The notes under the pieces are model-generated. The model ran no database searches and was not told the origin of the DNA. It worked only from the letters and a program-made list of their open reading frames with translations. A stretch of DNA of 64,000 nucleotides, from NCBI GenBank assembly GCA_036271795.1, contig DATAZY010000096.1:89889-153888 (forward strand), in the 5' to 3' direction. A program made the position numbers and the translations under genes. Below are positions 35,541 through 43,398 of this stretch, one piece after another. Numbering within the stretch: the first letter of the stretch is position 1; every line of letters begins with the position of its first letter. Source of the DNA: Galbitalea sp036271795. Its GTDB lineage: Bacteria; Actinomycetota; Actinomycetes; Actinomycetales; Microbacteriaceae.

Positions 35541-36473
35541 CTCAAGCTGGACGGCGGTATCTACAGACGCTTTCTTGAGGGGGTGATAGTCGAGTTGGAA
35601 AATTTTGCTCCCGTCAACGACGGACCCGAGTGGGTGGCGGTCCGCGCTTTCGTCAAGGACGCCGTCATCATCAGCTCCACTCGCACCACCTACCCCCTCA
35701 GCCGGCTGTTCCAGGTCATCACCGCTCATGTCATCTGGTGCACCTCCGCCCAAGGACTCCCCCTCGACCCCGCCGTCATCTTCACACCGCGCGTGATCGA
35801 TGCCTTCTGCGTTCAAGCCAGCGACAACGAAGCGACCCAGGGCACCTACCGCTCGTCACTCCTCACCGTTTCCAGGGCGCTGTACCCAGACCTCCACCCC
35901 GAGCCGCTGACTCCCATGCACAAACGGGAAATCCAGCGGCCGTACTCGATCTCCGACTTGGAGCACTGGCGCGGCTGGGCGAAAGGACAACGCACGCTGC
36001 TCCACCGAGAGAAGGCCAGCCTCCTCCTCGGATTCGGTGTCGGAGCCGGACTGACACCCGTCGAGATCGCCGGAGTCGCGCGCGACCACCTGCACATCGA
36101 CCAGGGCGGTGTGGTCATCGAAGTCGTCGGCCGCAATGCCCGCGAGGTACCCGTACTCCGGGAATGGGAACGAACGCTCACCCGGGTTGCCAAGCTGCGC
36201 GAGCCCGGGGAACCGATGTGGGGTAACCACTGGCGCAGGGACACGAAAAACCTGCTGAGTAGTTTCACCGCCGTCTGCGTAGGCACATCGCCGAACTACG
36301 CACGCCTTCGCGGCACTTGGTTGGTGACTCACCTGCAGCGTGGAACACCGATGAAGGAGCTCTTCCAGGCCGGCGGACTCAAGCACTTCTCCAACCTCAA
36401 CCAATATCTCCAGTACGTCGATCCTGTCGATGAAGCCGAATACCGCAAGCTGCTCCGCGGAGACAAGAAATGA
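35526..36473 (+). CDS. Degenerate tyrosine-recombinase-like protein
   Basis: This 315-residue protein keeps the layout of a tyrosine recombinase: an N-terminal helical arm-binding-like domain to about residue 150, then a catalytic-like domain. Box I reads GVGAGLTPVEIAGV with no Arg at the usual GLR position. The beta-hairpin reads VVGRNAREVPV, where an active enzyme has Lys. Box II reads ARLRGTWLVTHLQRG, keeping one Arg but not the first His. The C-terminus NLNQYLQYVD retains candidate Tyr 294/297. So several catalytic residues look replaced. Its stop overlaps the ATG of the DDE protein (ATGA). It may be a DNA-binding subunit of a transposition machine rather than an active integrase. Confidence 0.6.
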   Translation: MSAVPLKLDGGIYRRFLEGVIVELENFAPVNDGPEWVAVRAFVKDAVIISSTRTTYPLSRLFQVITAHVIWCTSAQGLPLDPAVIFTPRVIDAFCVQASDNEATQGTYRSSLLTVSRALYPDLHPEPLTPMHKREIQRPYSISDLEHWRGWAKGQRTLLHREKASLLLGFGVGAGLTPVEIAGVARDHLHIDQGGVVIEVVGRNAREVPVLREWERTLTRVAKLREPGEPMWGNHWRRDTKNLLSSFTAVCVGTSPNYARLRGTWLVTHLQRGTPMKELFQAGGLKHFSNLNQYLQYVDPVDEAEYRKLLRGDKK

Positions 36474-38305
36474 CCGCCCTCGGTGCGGCGCTGCTAGAGG
36501 AGCGCATGCAAGCGACCTTCGGGATGAGCCACCGTGAGTACACGTCCAGCGCCGTCGCCCCGGTGCCAAAGGCATACCTCGCGAACGCGATGCGCATCGT
36601 CGACGACTCCGGCGTGATGGCTGAGATGGACCAATGGAATCTGGAGCGACGCAAATCCCGTGCCGGACGAAAGCCCATCATCCCTATGCGTGCGGTGCTT
36701 GTATTGTTCATGCTGAACGTTCAGATGGGCAAGGGCGTCGCTTATCTCGAGCTTGCAACCACCCTGGACCTTCGATTCCGAGCGGCCGACTTCGAGCTGC
36801 TTGGTATCCGAGACCTCGCCGGTGATCTCGACGACTGGTACAAGCGAATCTGGGCCGCAGCAGACCGGATGCTCGAACTCATCAACCCGTACCCGGCGCC
36901 GCACAATAGAAAACTCGAGCCGGAAGAATTTCGACAGCTCCGTGAACAGGCTTCCACCGAGGCCGCGCTTGAAAACACGCGGATAAAGCTCGACCGGATT
37001 AACTGGGTTTGCCGGAAGCTGGTGAGCGCGTCGGTGCGCATGCTTCCCAAGGATCTCTGGGAGCGATACCGCGGCAACACCATCATCGACGCAACGAGGC
37101 TCGACATCGCGGGCCGGCCCAACTCCTCCAACCCCAACCTGAAGCGCGCGAACCCAGACCCGTTCTCCAATCGATACAGACGCGAAGGCAGCCACGGCGG
37201 CAAGGGCGCGAAAACTGACCTCGCAGCATACGAACTCGAGACAGCCGTAATGGGATGGAACAACCCCGGGGAAACGGAACTCTTCCCCTTCCTCATTCAT
37301 GCCGTTAGCGCCCACCGCTCAGGAGCCCTCGTGGGACACGGTGCCGGCCTCGTCAACACCGTCCGCGAAGAATACGGACTCGACCTCGACCGGTTCCTAG
37401 TGATCGCCGACCGCGCCTACAACGGCGAAGCAATCGAAAACTTCCACGTCCCGGTGCGGCTGATGGGCTGTGAGTTAGTCGTTGATTACAAGGCGCGCAG
37501 CTTCGGCGAGCAGGGCACGTTCGAAGACCTGATGATGGTCGACGGAGTCTGGTACGTCAACTGGATTCCGCGGCTCCTTATTGATGCGACAAAAGAACTC
37601 GCGCTCGTCAAACAGAACGTCTCAACGGCGCGCGATACCCTCTACGCGGCAAACCAGCGAAAGCTGAAGAAGCCCGGCACCCCGGAAGTTGAGAGGAAGC
37701 GAGCAATCAAGGTCGCCGCGGCCAAGGAGGTACTCGCCCTCGCGGCAGGGGAGGAAGCCAAGCTGCTCAAGCGGGTCGAAGACCGCAAGAGATACCAGAT
37801 GAATGCGAAGGGCCTTGTTGATGCCGACGGGTACCAGCGATACTCCTACCCCGACCCGAAATCCGATCTGACCGGAAAAGCCAAGCGGTCATCGAGGAAG
37901 AGCATCACAGTCCCATTGCTCATTCCCGAAAACAAAAGCCACGCCAAGCGAAACCAGAAACTACAACCGCTCAAGTTCCTTCAGAAGTTCCCCTGCAAAA
38001 GCGCCACCTGGCGAAAATGGTACGGGATGCGGTCGCTCGTCGAAACCTCCAACAACCTTCTAAAGCTCGCAAGCGCCGAAGACATCGGCAACAAGAAGAA
38101 GCGCTCCGGTCGCGGCTTCGCGTTCCACTATCTCGCCGCGACCCTAGCTGCTGCATCATCGAACATTCGACGCATCATCACCTACTTCGAGGAAGAAGCG
38201 CAGCGTTCTACCCCGGAACGCATTCGAGTTCGACGGAGAAAAGACAGCCAAGGAACTCCGTTGCCACACAGCACCGAAATGGCAATCGCCTCACCAGCAC
38301 CATAA
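36470..38305 (+). CDS. Large DDE transposase-like protein
   Basis: This 611-residue protein has an N-terminal helical domain and an RNase H-like core of the IS1182/IS5-like DDE type. The candidate triad is Asp in NTIIDATRLDIAGRP near residue 207, Asp in FLVIADRAYNGEA near 312, and Glu in YGMRSLVETSNNLL near 525. A long Lys/Arg-rich insertion (about 390-510) separates the second Asp from Glu. It is translationally coupled to the recombinase-like gene. No short terminal inverted repeats of a simple IS are evident around the pair, so this is not an ordinary insertion sequence. Confidence 0.65.
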   Translation: MTALGAALLEERMQATFGMSHREYTSSAVAPVPKAYLANAMRIVDDSGVMAEMDQWNLERRKSRAGRKPIIPMRAVLVLFMLNVQMGKGVAYLELATTLDLRFRAADFELLGIRDLAGDLDDWYKRIWAAADRMLELINPYPAPHNRKLEPEEFRQLREQASTEAALENTRIKLDRINWVCRKLVSASVRMLPKDLWERYRGNTIIDATRLDIAGRPNSSNPNLKRANPDPFSNRYRREGSHGGKGAKTDLAAYELETAVMGWNNPGETELFPFLIHAVSAHRSGALVGHGAGLVNTVREEYGLDLDRFLVIADRAYNGEAIENFHVPVRLMGCELVVDYKARSFGEQGTFEDLMMVDGVWYVNWIPRLLIDATKELALVKQNVSTARDTLYAANQRKLKKPGTPEVERKRAIKVAAAKEVLALAAGEEAKLLKRVEDRKRYQMNAKGLVDADGYQRYSYPDPKSDLTGKAKRSSRKSITVPLLIPENKSHAKRNQKLQPLKFLQKFPCKSATWRKWYGMRSLVETSNNLLKLASAEDIGNKKKRSGRGFAFHYLAATLAAASSNIRRIITYFEEEAQRSTPERIRVRRRKDSQGTPLPHSTEMAIASPAP

Positions 38306-38352
38306 CCGGCCGGCCTTCTCTGCATTACTGAACACCCGCAAGACCAGCACAA

Positions 38353-38378
38353 TTCAGCCTGCCCAAAAGCAGGCTGAA
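38353..38378. terminator. Strong hairpin after the DDE gene
   Basis: TTCAGCCTGC and GCAGGCTGAA form a perfect 10-bp stem with the loop CCAAAA, 48 bases after the DDE gene stop. No clear T-run follows, so it may terminate weakly in either direction or be an element-end structure. Confidence 0.55.
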
Positions 38379-38528
38379 CGCATTTAACCGCTGAACAATC
38401 AGCCACCGCACGATCCGTCCGCGATCACGAACGACGAAAACCGGGCAACCAGCGCACCAAACGGCCCAGATCGCGAACTGTTTCTCAATTTACTGAAGCT
38501 ACGAGACCAATTCAATGAAAGGGCCTTT

Positions 38529-38581
38529 GTAGCGAGGGCGGGACTCGAGCCCGCGACACCACGATTTATGAGCCGTGTGCT
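38529..38581 (-). repeat. Damaged copy of the tRNA-Met 3' part (attachment-site repeat)
   Basis: These 53 bases match 63861-63912, the 3' three quarters of the intact tRNA-Met, in the same orientation. There is one substitution (actcgAgccc here) and one inserted T in the anticodon loop. Identity stops at 38581, next to the IS insertion. Such partial copies are left when an element integrates into a tRNA 3' end. Confidence 0.8.
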
Positions 38582-38583
38582 AG

Positions 38584-39687
38584 TTGTACTGCCCCGGGGA
38601 GGTTGGTTGATTTGTGATGAGTCTGTCTGAGTTCTGGACGTGGGAGGACCTCCGGTCGAAAGTGGAGTTATTCAGAAACCGCTTCGACCAGGAGGTCCTC
38701 GTGTCTCACGCTAACGCTGCTCTCACGCCAGTTCAAAGGCTCCGGATTGGGAAACTGATCGTCGACGACGATTGGCCGATCGCTCGCGCTGCCATCTTCT
38801 TTCATGTGTCTTGGCCGACCGCCAAGCGGTGGGCCGAACGTTATGCGGCCATGGGCCGTGAGGGGATGCTGGATCGGTCGTCCAGGCCGCATCGATCACC
38901 GAATCGGACCGACCAGAATATGGTGCGCAAGATCGTGCACCTGCGATGGAAGAAACGTCTGGGCCCTGTCGCGATTGGCGGTCGAGTCGGGTTGCCGGCC
39001 TCGACGGTTCACGCGGTCCTCGTACGATGCCGGCTCAACCGGCTGCGACATGTCGACGTTCGAACTGGGGAACCGATCCGCCGTTACGAGCACGACAAAC
39101 CAGGCGATGATCCATGTCGACGTGAAGAAAATCGGCAATATTCCTGACGGTGGTGGGTGGCGATTCGTCGGCCGCCCTCAAGGACTCAAGAACCGAAATG
39201 CGACGCCGAACAAACCTCGCAGCGCCCACCACAACCCAAAAATAGGCACGGCGTTCGTTCACACCGTCATCGACGACCATTCCCGGGTCGCCTATGCCGA
39301 GATCCACGAAGACGAGACAGCAGCGACCGCGATCGGAGTACTTCGCAGGGCTGTCAGCTGGTTTGAGGCCCGCGGCGTGACCGTCGAACGAGTGCTATCC
39401 GATAACGGGTCGGCTTACCGTTCAAACGCCTGGCGCGATGCCTGCGCAGAGCTGAGCATCGGGCCCAAGAAAACGCGTCCCTACCGGCCACAGACCAACG
39501 GCAAGATCGAACGCTTCCATCGCACACTCGCCGATGGCTGGGCGTTCTCACGGCACTACAACTCGGAGTCAGCTCGCCGAGCAGCACTCCCGGCATGGCT
39601 CCACGAATACAATCACCACAGACCCCACACCGCCATCGGCAAGGTCCCACCCATCACACGGTTAACTAACCTCCCCGGGCAGTACAA
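38584..39687 (+). mobile_element. IS481-family insertion sequence
   Basis: The element is 1104 bp long, with terminal inverted repeats starting TTGTACTGCCC(C)GGGGAGGTT at the left and the matching complement at the right. It is flanked by CTAG on both sides (38580-38583 and 39688-39691). IS481 elements are known to prefer NCTAGN targets. It carries a single frameshifted transposase gene and has inserted at the inner edge of the tRNA-Met fragment. Confidence 0.85.
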
Positions 39688-39691
39688 CTAG
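38701..39691 (+). pseudogene. IS481-family transposase, frameshifted
   Basis: The start is GTG 38701 with AGGAGG upstream. The N-terminal HTH (LTPVQRLRIGKLIVDDDWPI, RAAIFFHVSWPTAKRW) reads in one frame to KPGDDPC near 39115. The catalytic DDE core (HVDVKKIG, VIDDHSRVAY, LSDNGSAYRS, NGKIERFHRT) continues in the next frame. The break is near 39105-39115, where KPGAMIHVDV would be expected. The stop codon TAG lies at 39689-39691, inside the duplicated CTAG target. The enzyme should be inactive unless programmed frameshifting occurs; no slippery run is obvious at the break. Confidence 0.85.
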
Positions 39692-39792
39692 ATCAGGGCC
39701 CGCAGGACTCCAACCCTGCCCCGGGAAACCCGGAAAACCCGGGTCAGCAAGACCAGATAGAGCCTCCTCCGATCACCGAAACTGATCGAGTT

Positions 39793-39811
39793 GTGTCCAA
39801 AATCTGTCCAC
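39793..39811 (+). repeat. Inner repeat GTGTCCAAAATCTGTCCAC
   Basis: This 19-bp sequence matches 63770-63788 in the same orientation with one mismatch. It is flanked by TTGTG/CACAA. With the IS removed, it would be about 100 bases inside the left tRNA-Met fragment, as the other copy is about 75-90 bases inside the right tRNA. It could be an arm-type integrase site. Confidence 0.5.
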
Positions 39812-39894
39812 ACAACTGGACGGGCTTCTTCCCCATAGCCGTTCAGCGGGGCAGCCTAGGCGGGCAATCCCGATAAAGCGCGAAGGTCCGAGGT

Positions 39895-40329
39895 TTACCG
39901 CAAATACGCGTCGACACCTCGGAGTGAACGTGCGAGGCGATCGAGCGTGTCGTAATCAAGGGAAGCAGGCGCCACTTCTATCCAAGTGCAGGTAAGTCCA
40001 CCGGGCAAGACTAGAAACCTCTTCGTCACTGCCGCAGGTTTGCATGAAATTCTTCGATCTTTGCCCAGGAACTCCGCGTCTGACGCGGCCGTCCAGCCCC
40101 ATGCGACGCGGTCGCCGTTCGACAGGAAATCATTGCCATGCACCGGTTGATCAGCGTCGCCCCAAATCCAGAGACTGTCAAGCGGGAACTCGAGCACAGC
40201 GGAACCTCCATCCATGCACTCACAGCAACGAAACGCGCATTCTGTGATCGATACCCGCGCGGCATAGCAAAGCAACCAGTCGAAGAAGTAGTTGGTGGCT
40301 CGACCGCCCGAAGTAACCGTCGTATCCAC
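39895..40329 (-). CDS. Possible small hypothetical protein
   Basis: This 144-residue frame starts with GTG at 40329. The C-terminal half (RFLVLPGGLTCTWIEVAPAS, LDYDTLDRLARSLRGVDAYL) looks like real protein. The N-terminal part is Cys-rich (ECAFRCCECMDGG) and less convincing. No ribosome binding site is seen. No family recognised; it may be a remnant. Confidence 0.4.
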   Translation of the reverse strand: MDTTVTSGGRATNYFFDWLLCYAARVSITECAFRCCECMDGGSAVLEFPLDSLWIWGDADQPVHGNDFLSNGDRVAWGWTAASDAEFLGKDRRISCKPAAVTKRFLVLPGGLTCTWIEVAPASLDYDTLDRLARSLRGVDAYLR

Positions 40330-40478
40330 GGCCGAAGGATCGCGGGATGCGGCGCAAAAGCTCTACCCGGTATGAGACCACTCCGGATTGATCAGAGCGG
40401 CTGATGACAGCTGCTGGCAACTAGGCTGGCGGTCGCCGATTCCCTCACGCAGCTGCGAGTCCCTGCGTGCGAGCGCGT

Positions 40479-41603
40479 CTAGCGTCGCCCGACCGTACCG
40501 AACAGGCGTGCGATCGGCACGAGTATGAGGGGCCTTGCCGCGACACAGGCCGCCACGATGATGACCAGAGATCCCGCAAAGATCCAGAACCCGGTCCAGT
40601 TGACGACATCCTGACTCGCATAGATGTGATTCAGGTTCCGAAGCGCACCCGTTGCAAAAACAAGTGAGACGTGCACCACGATGAACACGACGAAGTAGAG
40701 CATGACAGGGAAGTGAATCGAGCGTGCCCAGTGAATCGGGTAGACACGGTTGGCAAGCTTGGCGTTCCTCGGCCACAAGCCACTCATGCGCACACCAGTC
40801 ACGACCGCCAGCGGTGCCGCGACGAAAACTGTGGTGAAGTACGTGAGCTGCTGCAGGCTGTTGTAATTTGCCCAGCCGTTCTCGGTTGGCCAGTTGAGTG
40901 AGGCGTACTGCAGCGCCGCGGAGACCGCGTTGGGGAATACGGCCCACGATGTGGGGATGATCTTCATCCACTCACCCGATACGAAAAGGAAAATCACATA
41001 GACGACCCCGTTGACCAGCCAGAGGACGTCCAGGGACTGATGGAACCAGAGCGCGAGACTCACCTTGCGCACCCTATCCCAGCGCGGAGACCAAACAATC
41101 TTTGGACGCTTTTCCGTGCGCACTTGCAAACCGCTGCGGATGATCAACACCATCAGGAACATGTTGAAGAAGTGCTGCCAGTCCAACCACGCTGGGATTC
41201 CAACGGGGGCGCCCGCGGGAAGCGAATACTTGCCGGGGAAGGTGGCGACAAAGTCGCGAACGGCTTCCAGCTGCAGCATCCACCGGGCGACAAGAACAAG
41301 AATCGCCACCACGACGACGATCGCGCAGACGCCCACGATGACGACCCACGCCAACCGAACGCGCGAAAGCCTCGCGATCCGTGCGGGAGCAAGCGGTGAG
41401 GCATCTGGGGATGGCCCACCTGCGCCGGTGAGGGCGGATCGGGATCTCGCACCTGCGGGTGCATCGGGCGGAGTCGACTGCCCCCCACTTGCACGAGGCA
41501 AGCCTCGACGCAACGGTTCGGCTGGTCGGGATGACGGGACTTCCTTATCTACCGGCTGGGATGACGGTGGACCAGACGACGCGTCGTCGATCGGTTCGGC
41601 CAT
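40479..41603 (-). CDS. Membrane b-type cytochrome (cytochrome b561/TcuB-like)
   Basis: This 374-residue integral membrane protein has a long Pro/Ser-rich cytoplasmic N-terminus (about 80 residues) and five to six transmembrane helices. Candidate haem-ligand histidines are in WQHFFNMF, LWFHQSLD, PIHWARSIHF and FIVVHVSLVF. The fold matches prokaryotic cytochrome b561/di-haem b subunits. It is the last gene after etfBA in the operon, so it probably passes electrons from ETF, or from the TcuA-like flavoprotein, to quinone. No FeS domain is present. Exact partner is inferred from context. Confidence 0.75.
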   Translation of the reverse strand: MAEPIDDASSGPPSSQPVDKEVPSSRPAEPLRRGLPRASGGQSTPPDAPAGARSRSALTGAGGPSPDASPLAPARIARLSRVRLAWVVIVGVCAIVVVVAILVLVARWMLQLEAVRDFVATFPGKYSLPAGAPVGIPAWLDWQHFFNMFLMVLIIRSGLQVRTEKRPKIVWSPRWDRVRKVSLALWFHQSLDVLWLVNGVVYVIFLFVSGEWMKIIPTSWAVFPNAVSAALQYASLNWPTENGWANYNSLQQLTYFTTVFVAAPLAVVTGVRMSGLWPRNAKLANRVYPIHWARSIHFPVMLYFVVFIVVHVSLVFATGALRNLNHIYASQDVVNWTGFWIFAGSLVIIVAACVAARPLILVPIARLFGTVGRR

Positions 41604-41607
41604 CCGG

Positions 41608-42576
41608 CTATGTTCTCCGGGCTTTGAGGGCCGCGATTAACTGCGGCACGACGGTGAACAGGTCGCCGACGACCCCGAAGTCGGCTATCTCGAAAATCGG
41701 AGAGTTGGCATCTTTGTTGATGGCGACGATCGTCTTCGCGGTCTGCATTCCGGCCCGGTGCTGGATCGCGCCCGAGATCCCTAGAGCGACGTAAAGCTGA
41801 GGCGAGACAGAAACTCCGGTCTGACCGACCTGGTAGGACTGCGGGACGAAGCCTGCGTCGACGGCCGCTCGTGATGCGCCAACCGCTGCGCCGAGCGTAT
41901 CGGCAAGCTCATCAACAAGCGCGAAATTCTCCTTCGAGCCGAGTCCGCGACCACCGGAGACGACTTTCGTCGCGCCGCGCAGCTCAGGGCGCGATGACTC
42001 GACGACAGCCGAACTCACCGAATCGATCGTGGTTGCCTTTCGACCGGAAGGACTCACGGATAGTGCTTCCACCTGGGGTGCCGAGACACGCTGTGCGCGA
42101 AGTTCGATCGCTCCCAATCGAATCGTGATCACCGGCGCCCCCCTCGTGACCGCGGAGTCCACGGTGTACGCACCGCCATAGACTGAGTGGTGAGCCACGA
42201 CACCCTCGGGGTCGCGTGATACACTCACCGCATCGACGCACAATCCCGATCGGGTGCGAGCCGCATAGCGTCCGGCAACATCGCGACCCTCGGTCGAGTT
42301 CGAGATCAGGATGGCGTCCGGGCGTACCAGCTCCGCTGCCGCCGCCAATGCGTCCACCGTCGGTATGGTCAGCACATTTCCCTGCGGAGCGACCAGGACG
42401 GATGCGGCTCCCAGCTCAACCGCGGCGTCAGCAATCCCCGGGGCATCACTAACCACAAGGGCCGTGGGCGTTCCCAGCGATGCGGCAGCTCCCAGTAGCC
42501 CCGCGGCCGCAGGCGTCAGTGATCCTGCGGGAGCGACCTCGAGCAGAACCAGGATGGAATCGTCGGCGAAGTTCAT
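41608..42576 (-). CDS. etfA: Electron transfer flavoprotein alpha subunit
   Basis: This 322-residue subunit binds FAD and transfers electrons from acyl-CoA-type dehydrogenases. The C-terminal FAD-binding segment is textbook: VVSGGRGLGSKENFALV, then GAAVGASRAAVDAGFVP, QVGQTGVSVSPQLYVALGI and SGAIQHRAGMQTAKTIVAIN. The ATG at 42576 has GAGGAAG upstream; a GTG overlapping the etfB stop is an alternative. It is divergent enough to be a dedicated ETF of the catabolic cluster rather than the housekeeping copy. Confidence 0.93.
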   Translation of the reverse strand: MNFADDSILVLLEVAPAGSLTPAAAGLLGAAASLGTPTALVVSDAPGIADAAVELGAASVLVAPQGNVLTIPTVDALAAAAELVRPDAILISNSTEGRDVAGRYAARTRSGLCVDAVSVSRDPEGVVAHHSVYGGAYTVDSAVTRGAPVITIRLGAIELRAQRVSAPQVEALSVSPSGRKATTIDSVSSAVVESSRPELRGATKVVSGGRGLGSKENFALVDELADTLGAAVGASRAAVDAGFVPQSYQVGQTGVSVSPQLYVALGISGAIQHRAGMQTAKTIVAINKDANSPIFEIADFGVVGDLFTVVPQLIAALKARRT

Positions 42577-42587
42577 CGGCTTCTTCC

Positions 42588-43364
42588 TCACGCGAGCTTT
42601 CGGTCGACAAGGAAGTCCGCGAGCTGCAATCCGGCGTCGCCGTCATCGACGATCTTGACGCCAGCACCGTGTGGAGGGGTCTCCGACAATGCAAGCACGA
42701 TCGATCGCGATGCTGCGGCGTTCTCCGGCTCGATACCCAGATCGTCCAGTGTCAGCTCGTCGAGCGGCTTTCTCTTCGCCGCCATCGTGCCCTTGAGGCT
42801 CGGGAAACGGGCCTCGGGCAATCGCTCGGTGACCGAGACGATTGCCGGAAGGGTCGCGGTGACACTCATCATCGGTCCGTCGCCGACGCGCTCGCCGGAT
42901 ACCGCATCCGGCGAGATGTCAACGGTATTCAGCGCGGTCGCGCATGGGATGTCGAGCAATTCGGCGATCATCGCCGGTACGACACCACCCGAACCGTCGG
43001 TGGACCGATTGCCCGCCATAACGAGATCGAATCCCATTCGAGCGAGTGCGGCCGCTAACACTTCCGCCGTGAGACCAAGGTCGGCACCAGCCAGCCGATC
43101 GTCCGTCACGATCACGGCCGAGTTTGCGCCGATCGCAAGGCTCCGTCGCGCTGTTTCGGCCGACGCAGGAGGACCCATGGTTAGCACCCTCACCTCCACG
43201 TCCGGGTTTCGGTCCGCGTATCTCAATGCGACCTCGAGTGCGCGCTCGTTGATCTCGTCCATCACCTGCTCGGTTGAACTCCGATCCGCCAAGCCCGTCT
43301 CCGGATTGAGTGTGCGGGTTCCGTAGGTATCGGGAACGTCCTTGACCAGGACGACGATCTTCAC
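42588..43364 (-). CDS. etfB: Electron transfer flavoprotein beta subunit
   Basis: This 258-residue subunit carries the AMP site and contacts partner dehydrogenases. It starts KIVVLVKDVPDT, contains DEINERALEVALRY and the partner-docking loop SVTERLPEARFPSLKGTMAAKRKP, the typical ETF-beta recognition region. The GTG at 43364 has GAGGAGAA upstream. It precedes etfA in the same operon and lies after the ABC permease gene with a 34-base gap. Confidence 0.93.
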   Translation of the reverse strand: MKIVVLVKDVPDTYGTRTLNPETGLADRSSTEQVMDEINERALEVALRYADRNPDVEVRVLTMGPPASAETARRSLAIGANSAVIVTDDRLAGADLGLTAEVLAAALARMGFDLVMAGNRSTDGSGGVVPAMIAELLDIPCATALNTVDISPDAVSGERVGDGPMMSVTATLPAIVSVTERLPEARFPSLKGTMAAKRKPLDELTLDDLGIEPENAAASRSIVLALSETPPHGAGVKIVDDGDAGLQLADFLVDRKLA

Positions 43365-43398
43365 TCTGTTCTCCTCTGGGTCATGCATGAAACCTGTA

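Noticed and set aside
35526..36473. Recombinase-like gene as the integrase of the tRNA-Met island
   Set aside because: It lies outside the left tRNA repeat, is coupled to a DDE gene and lacks several catalytic residues; no positive link to the island.
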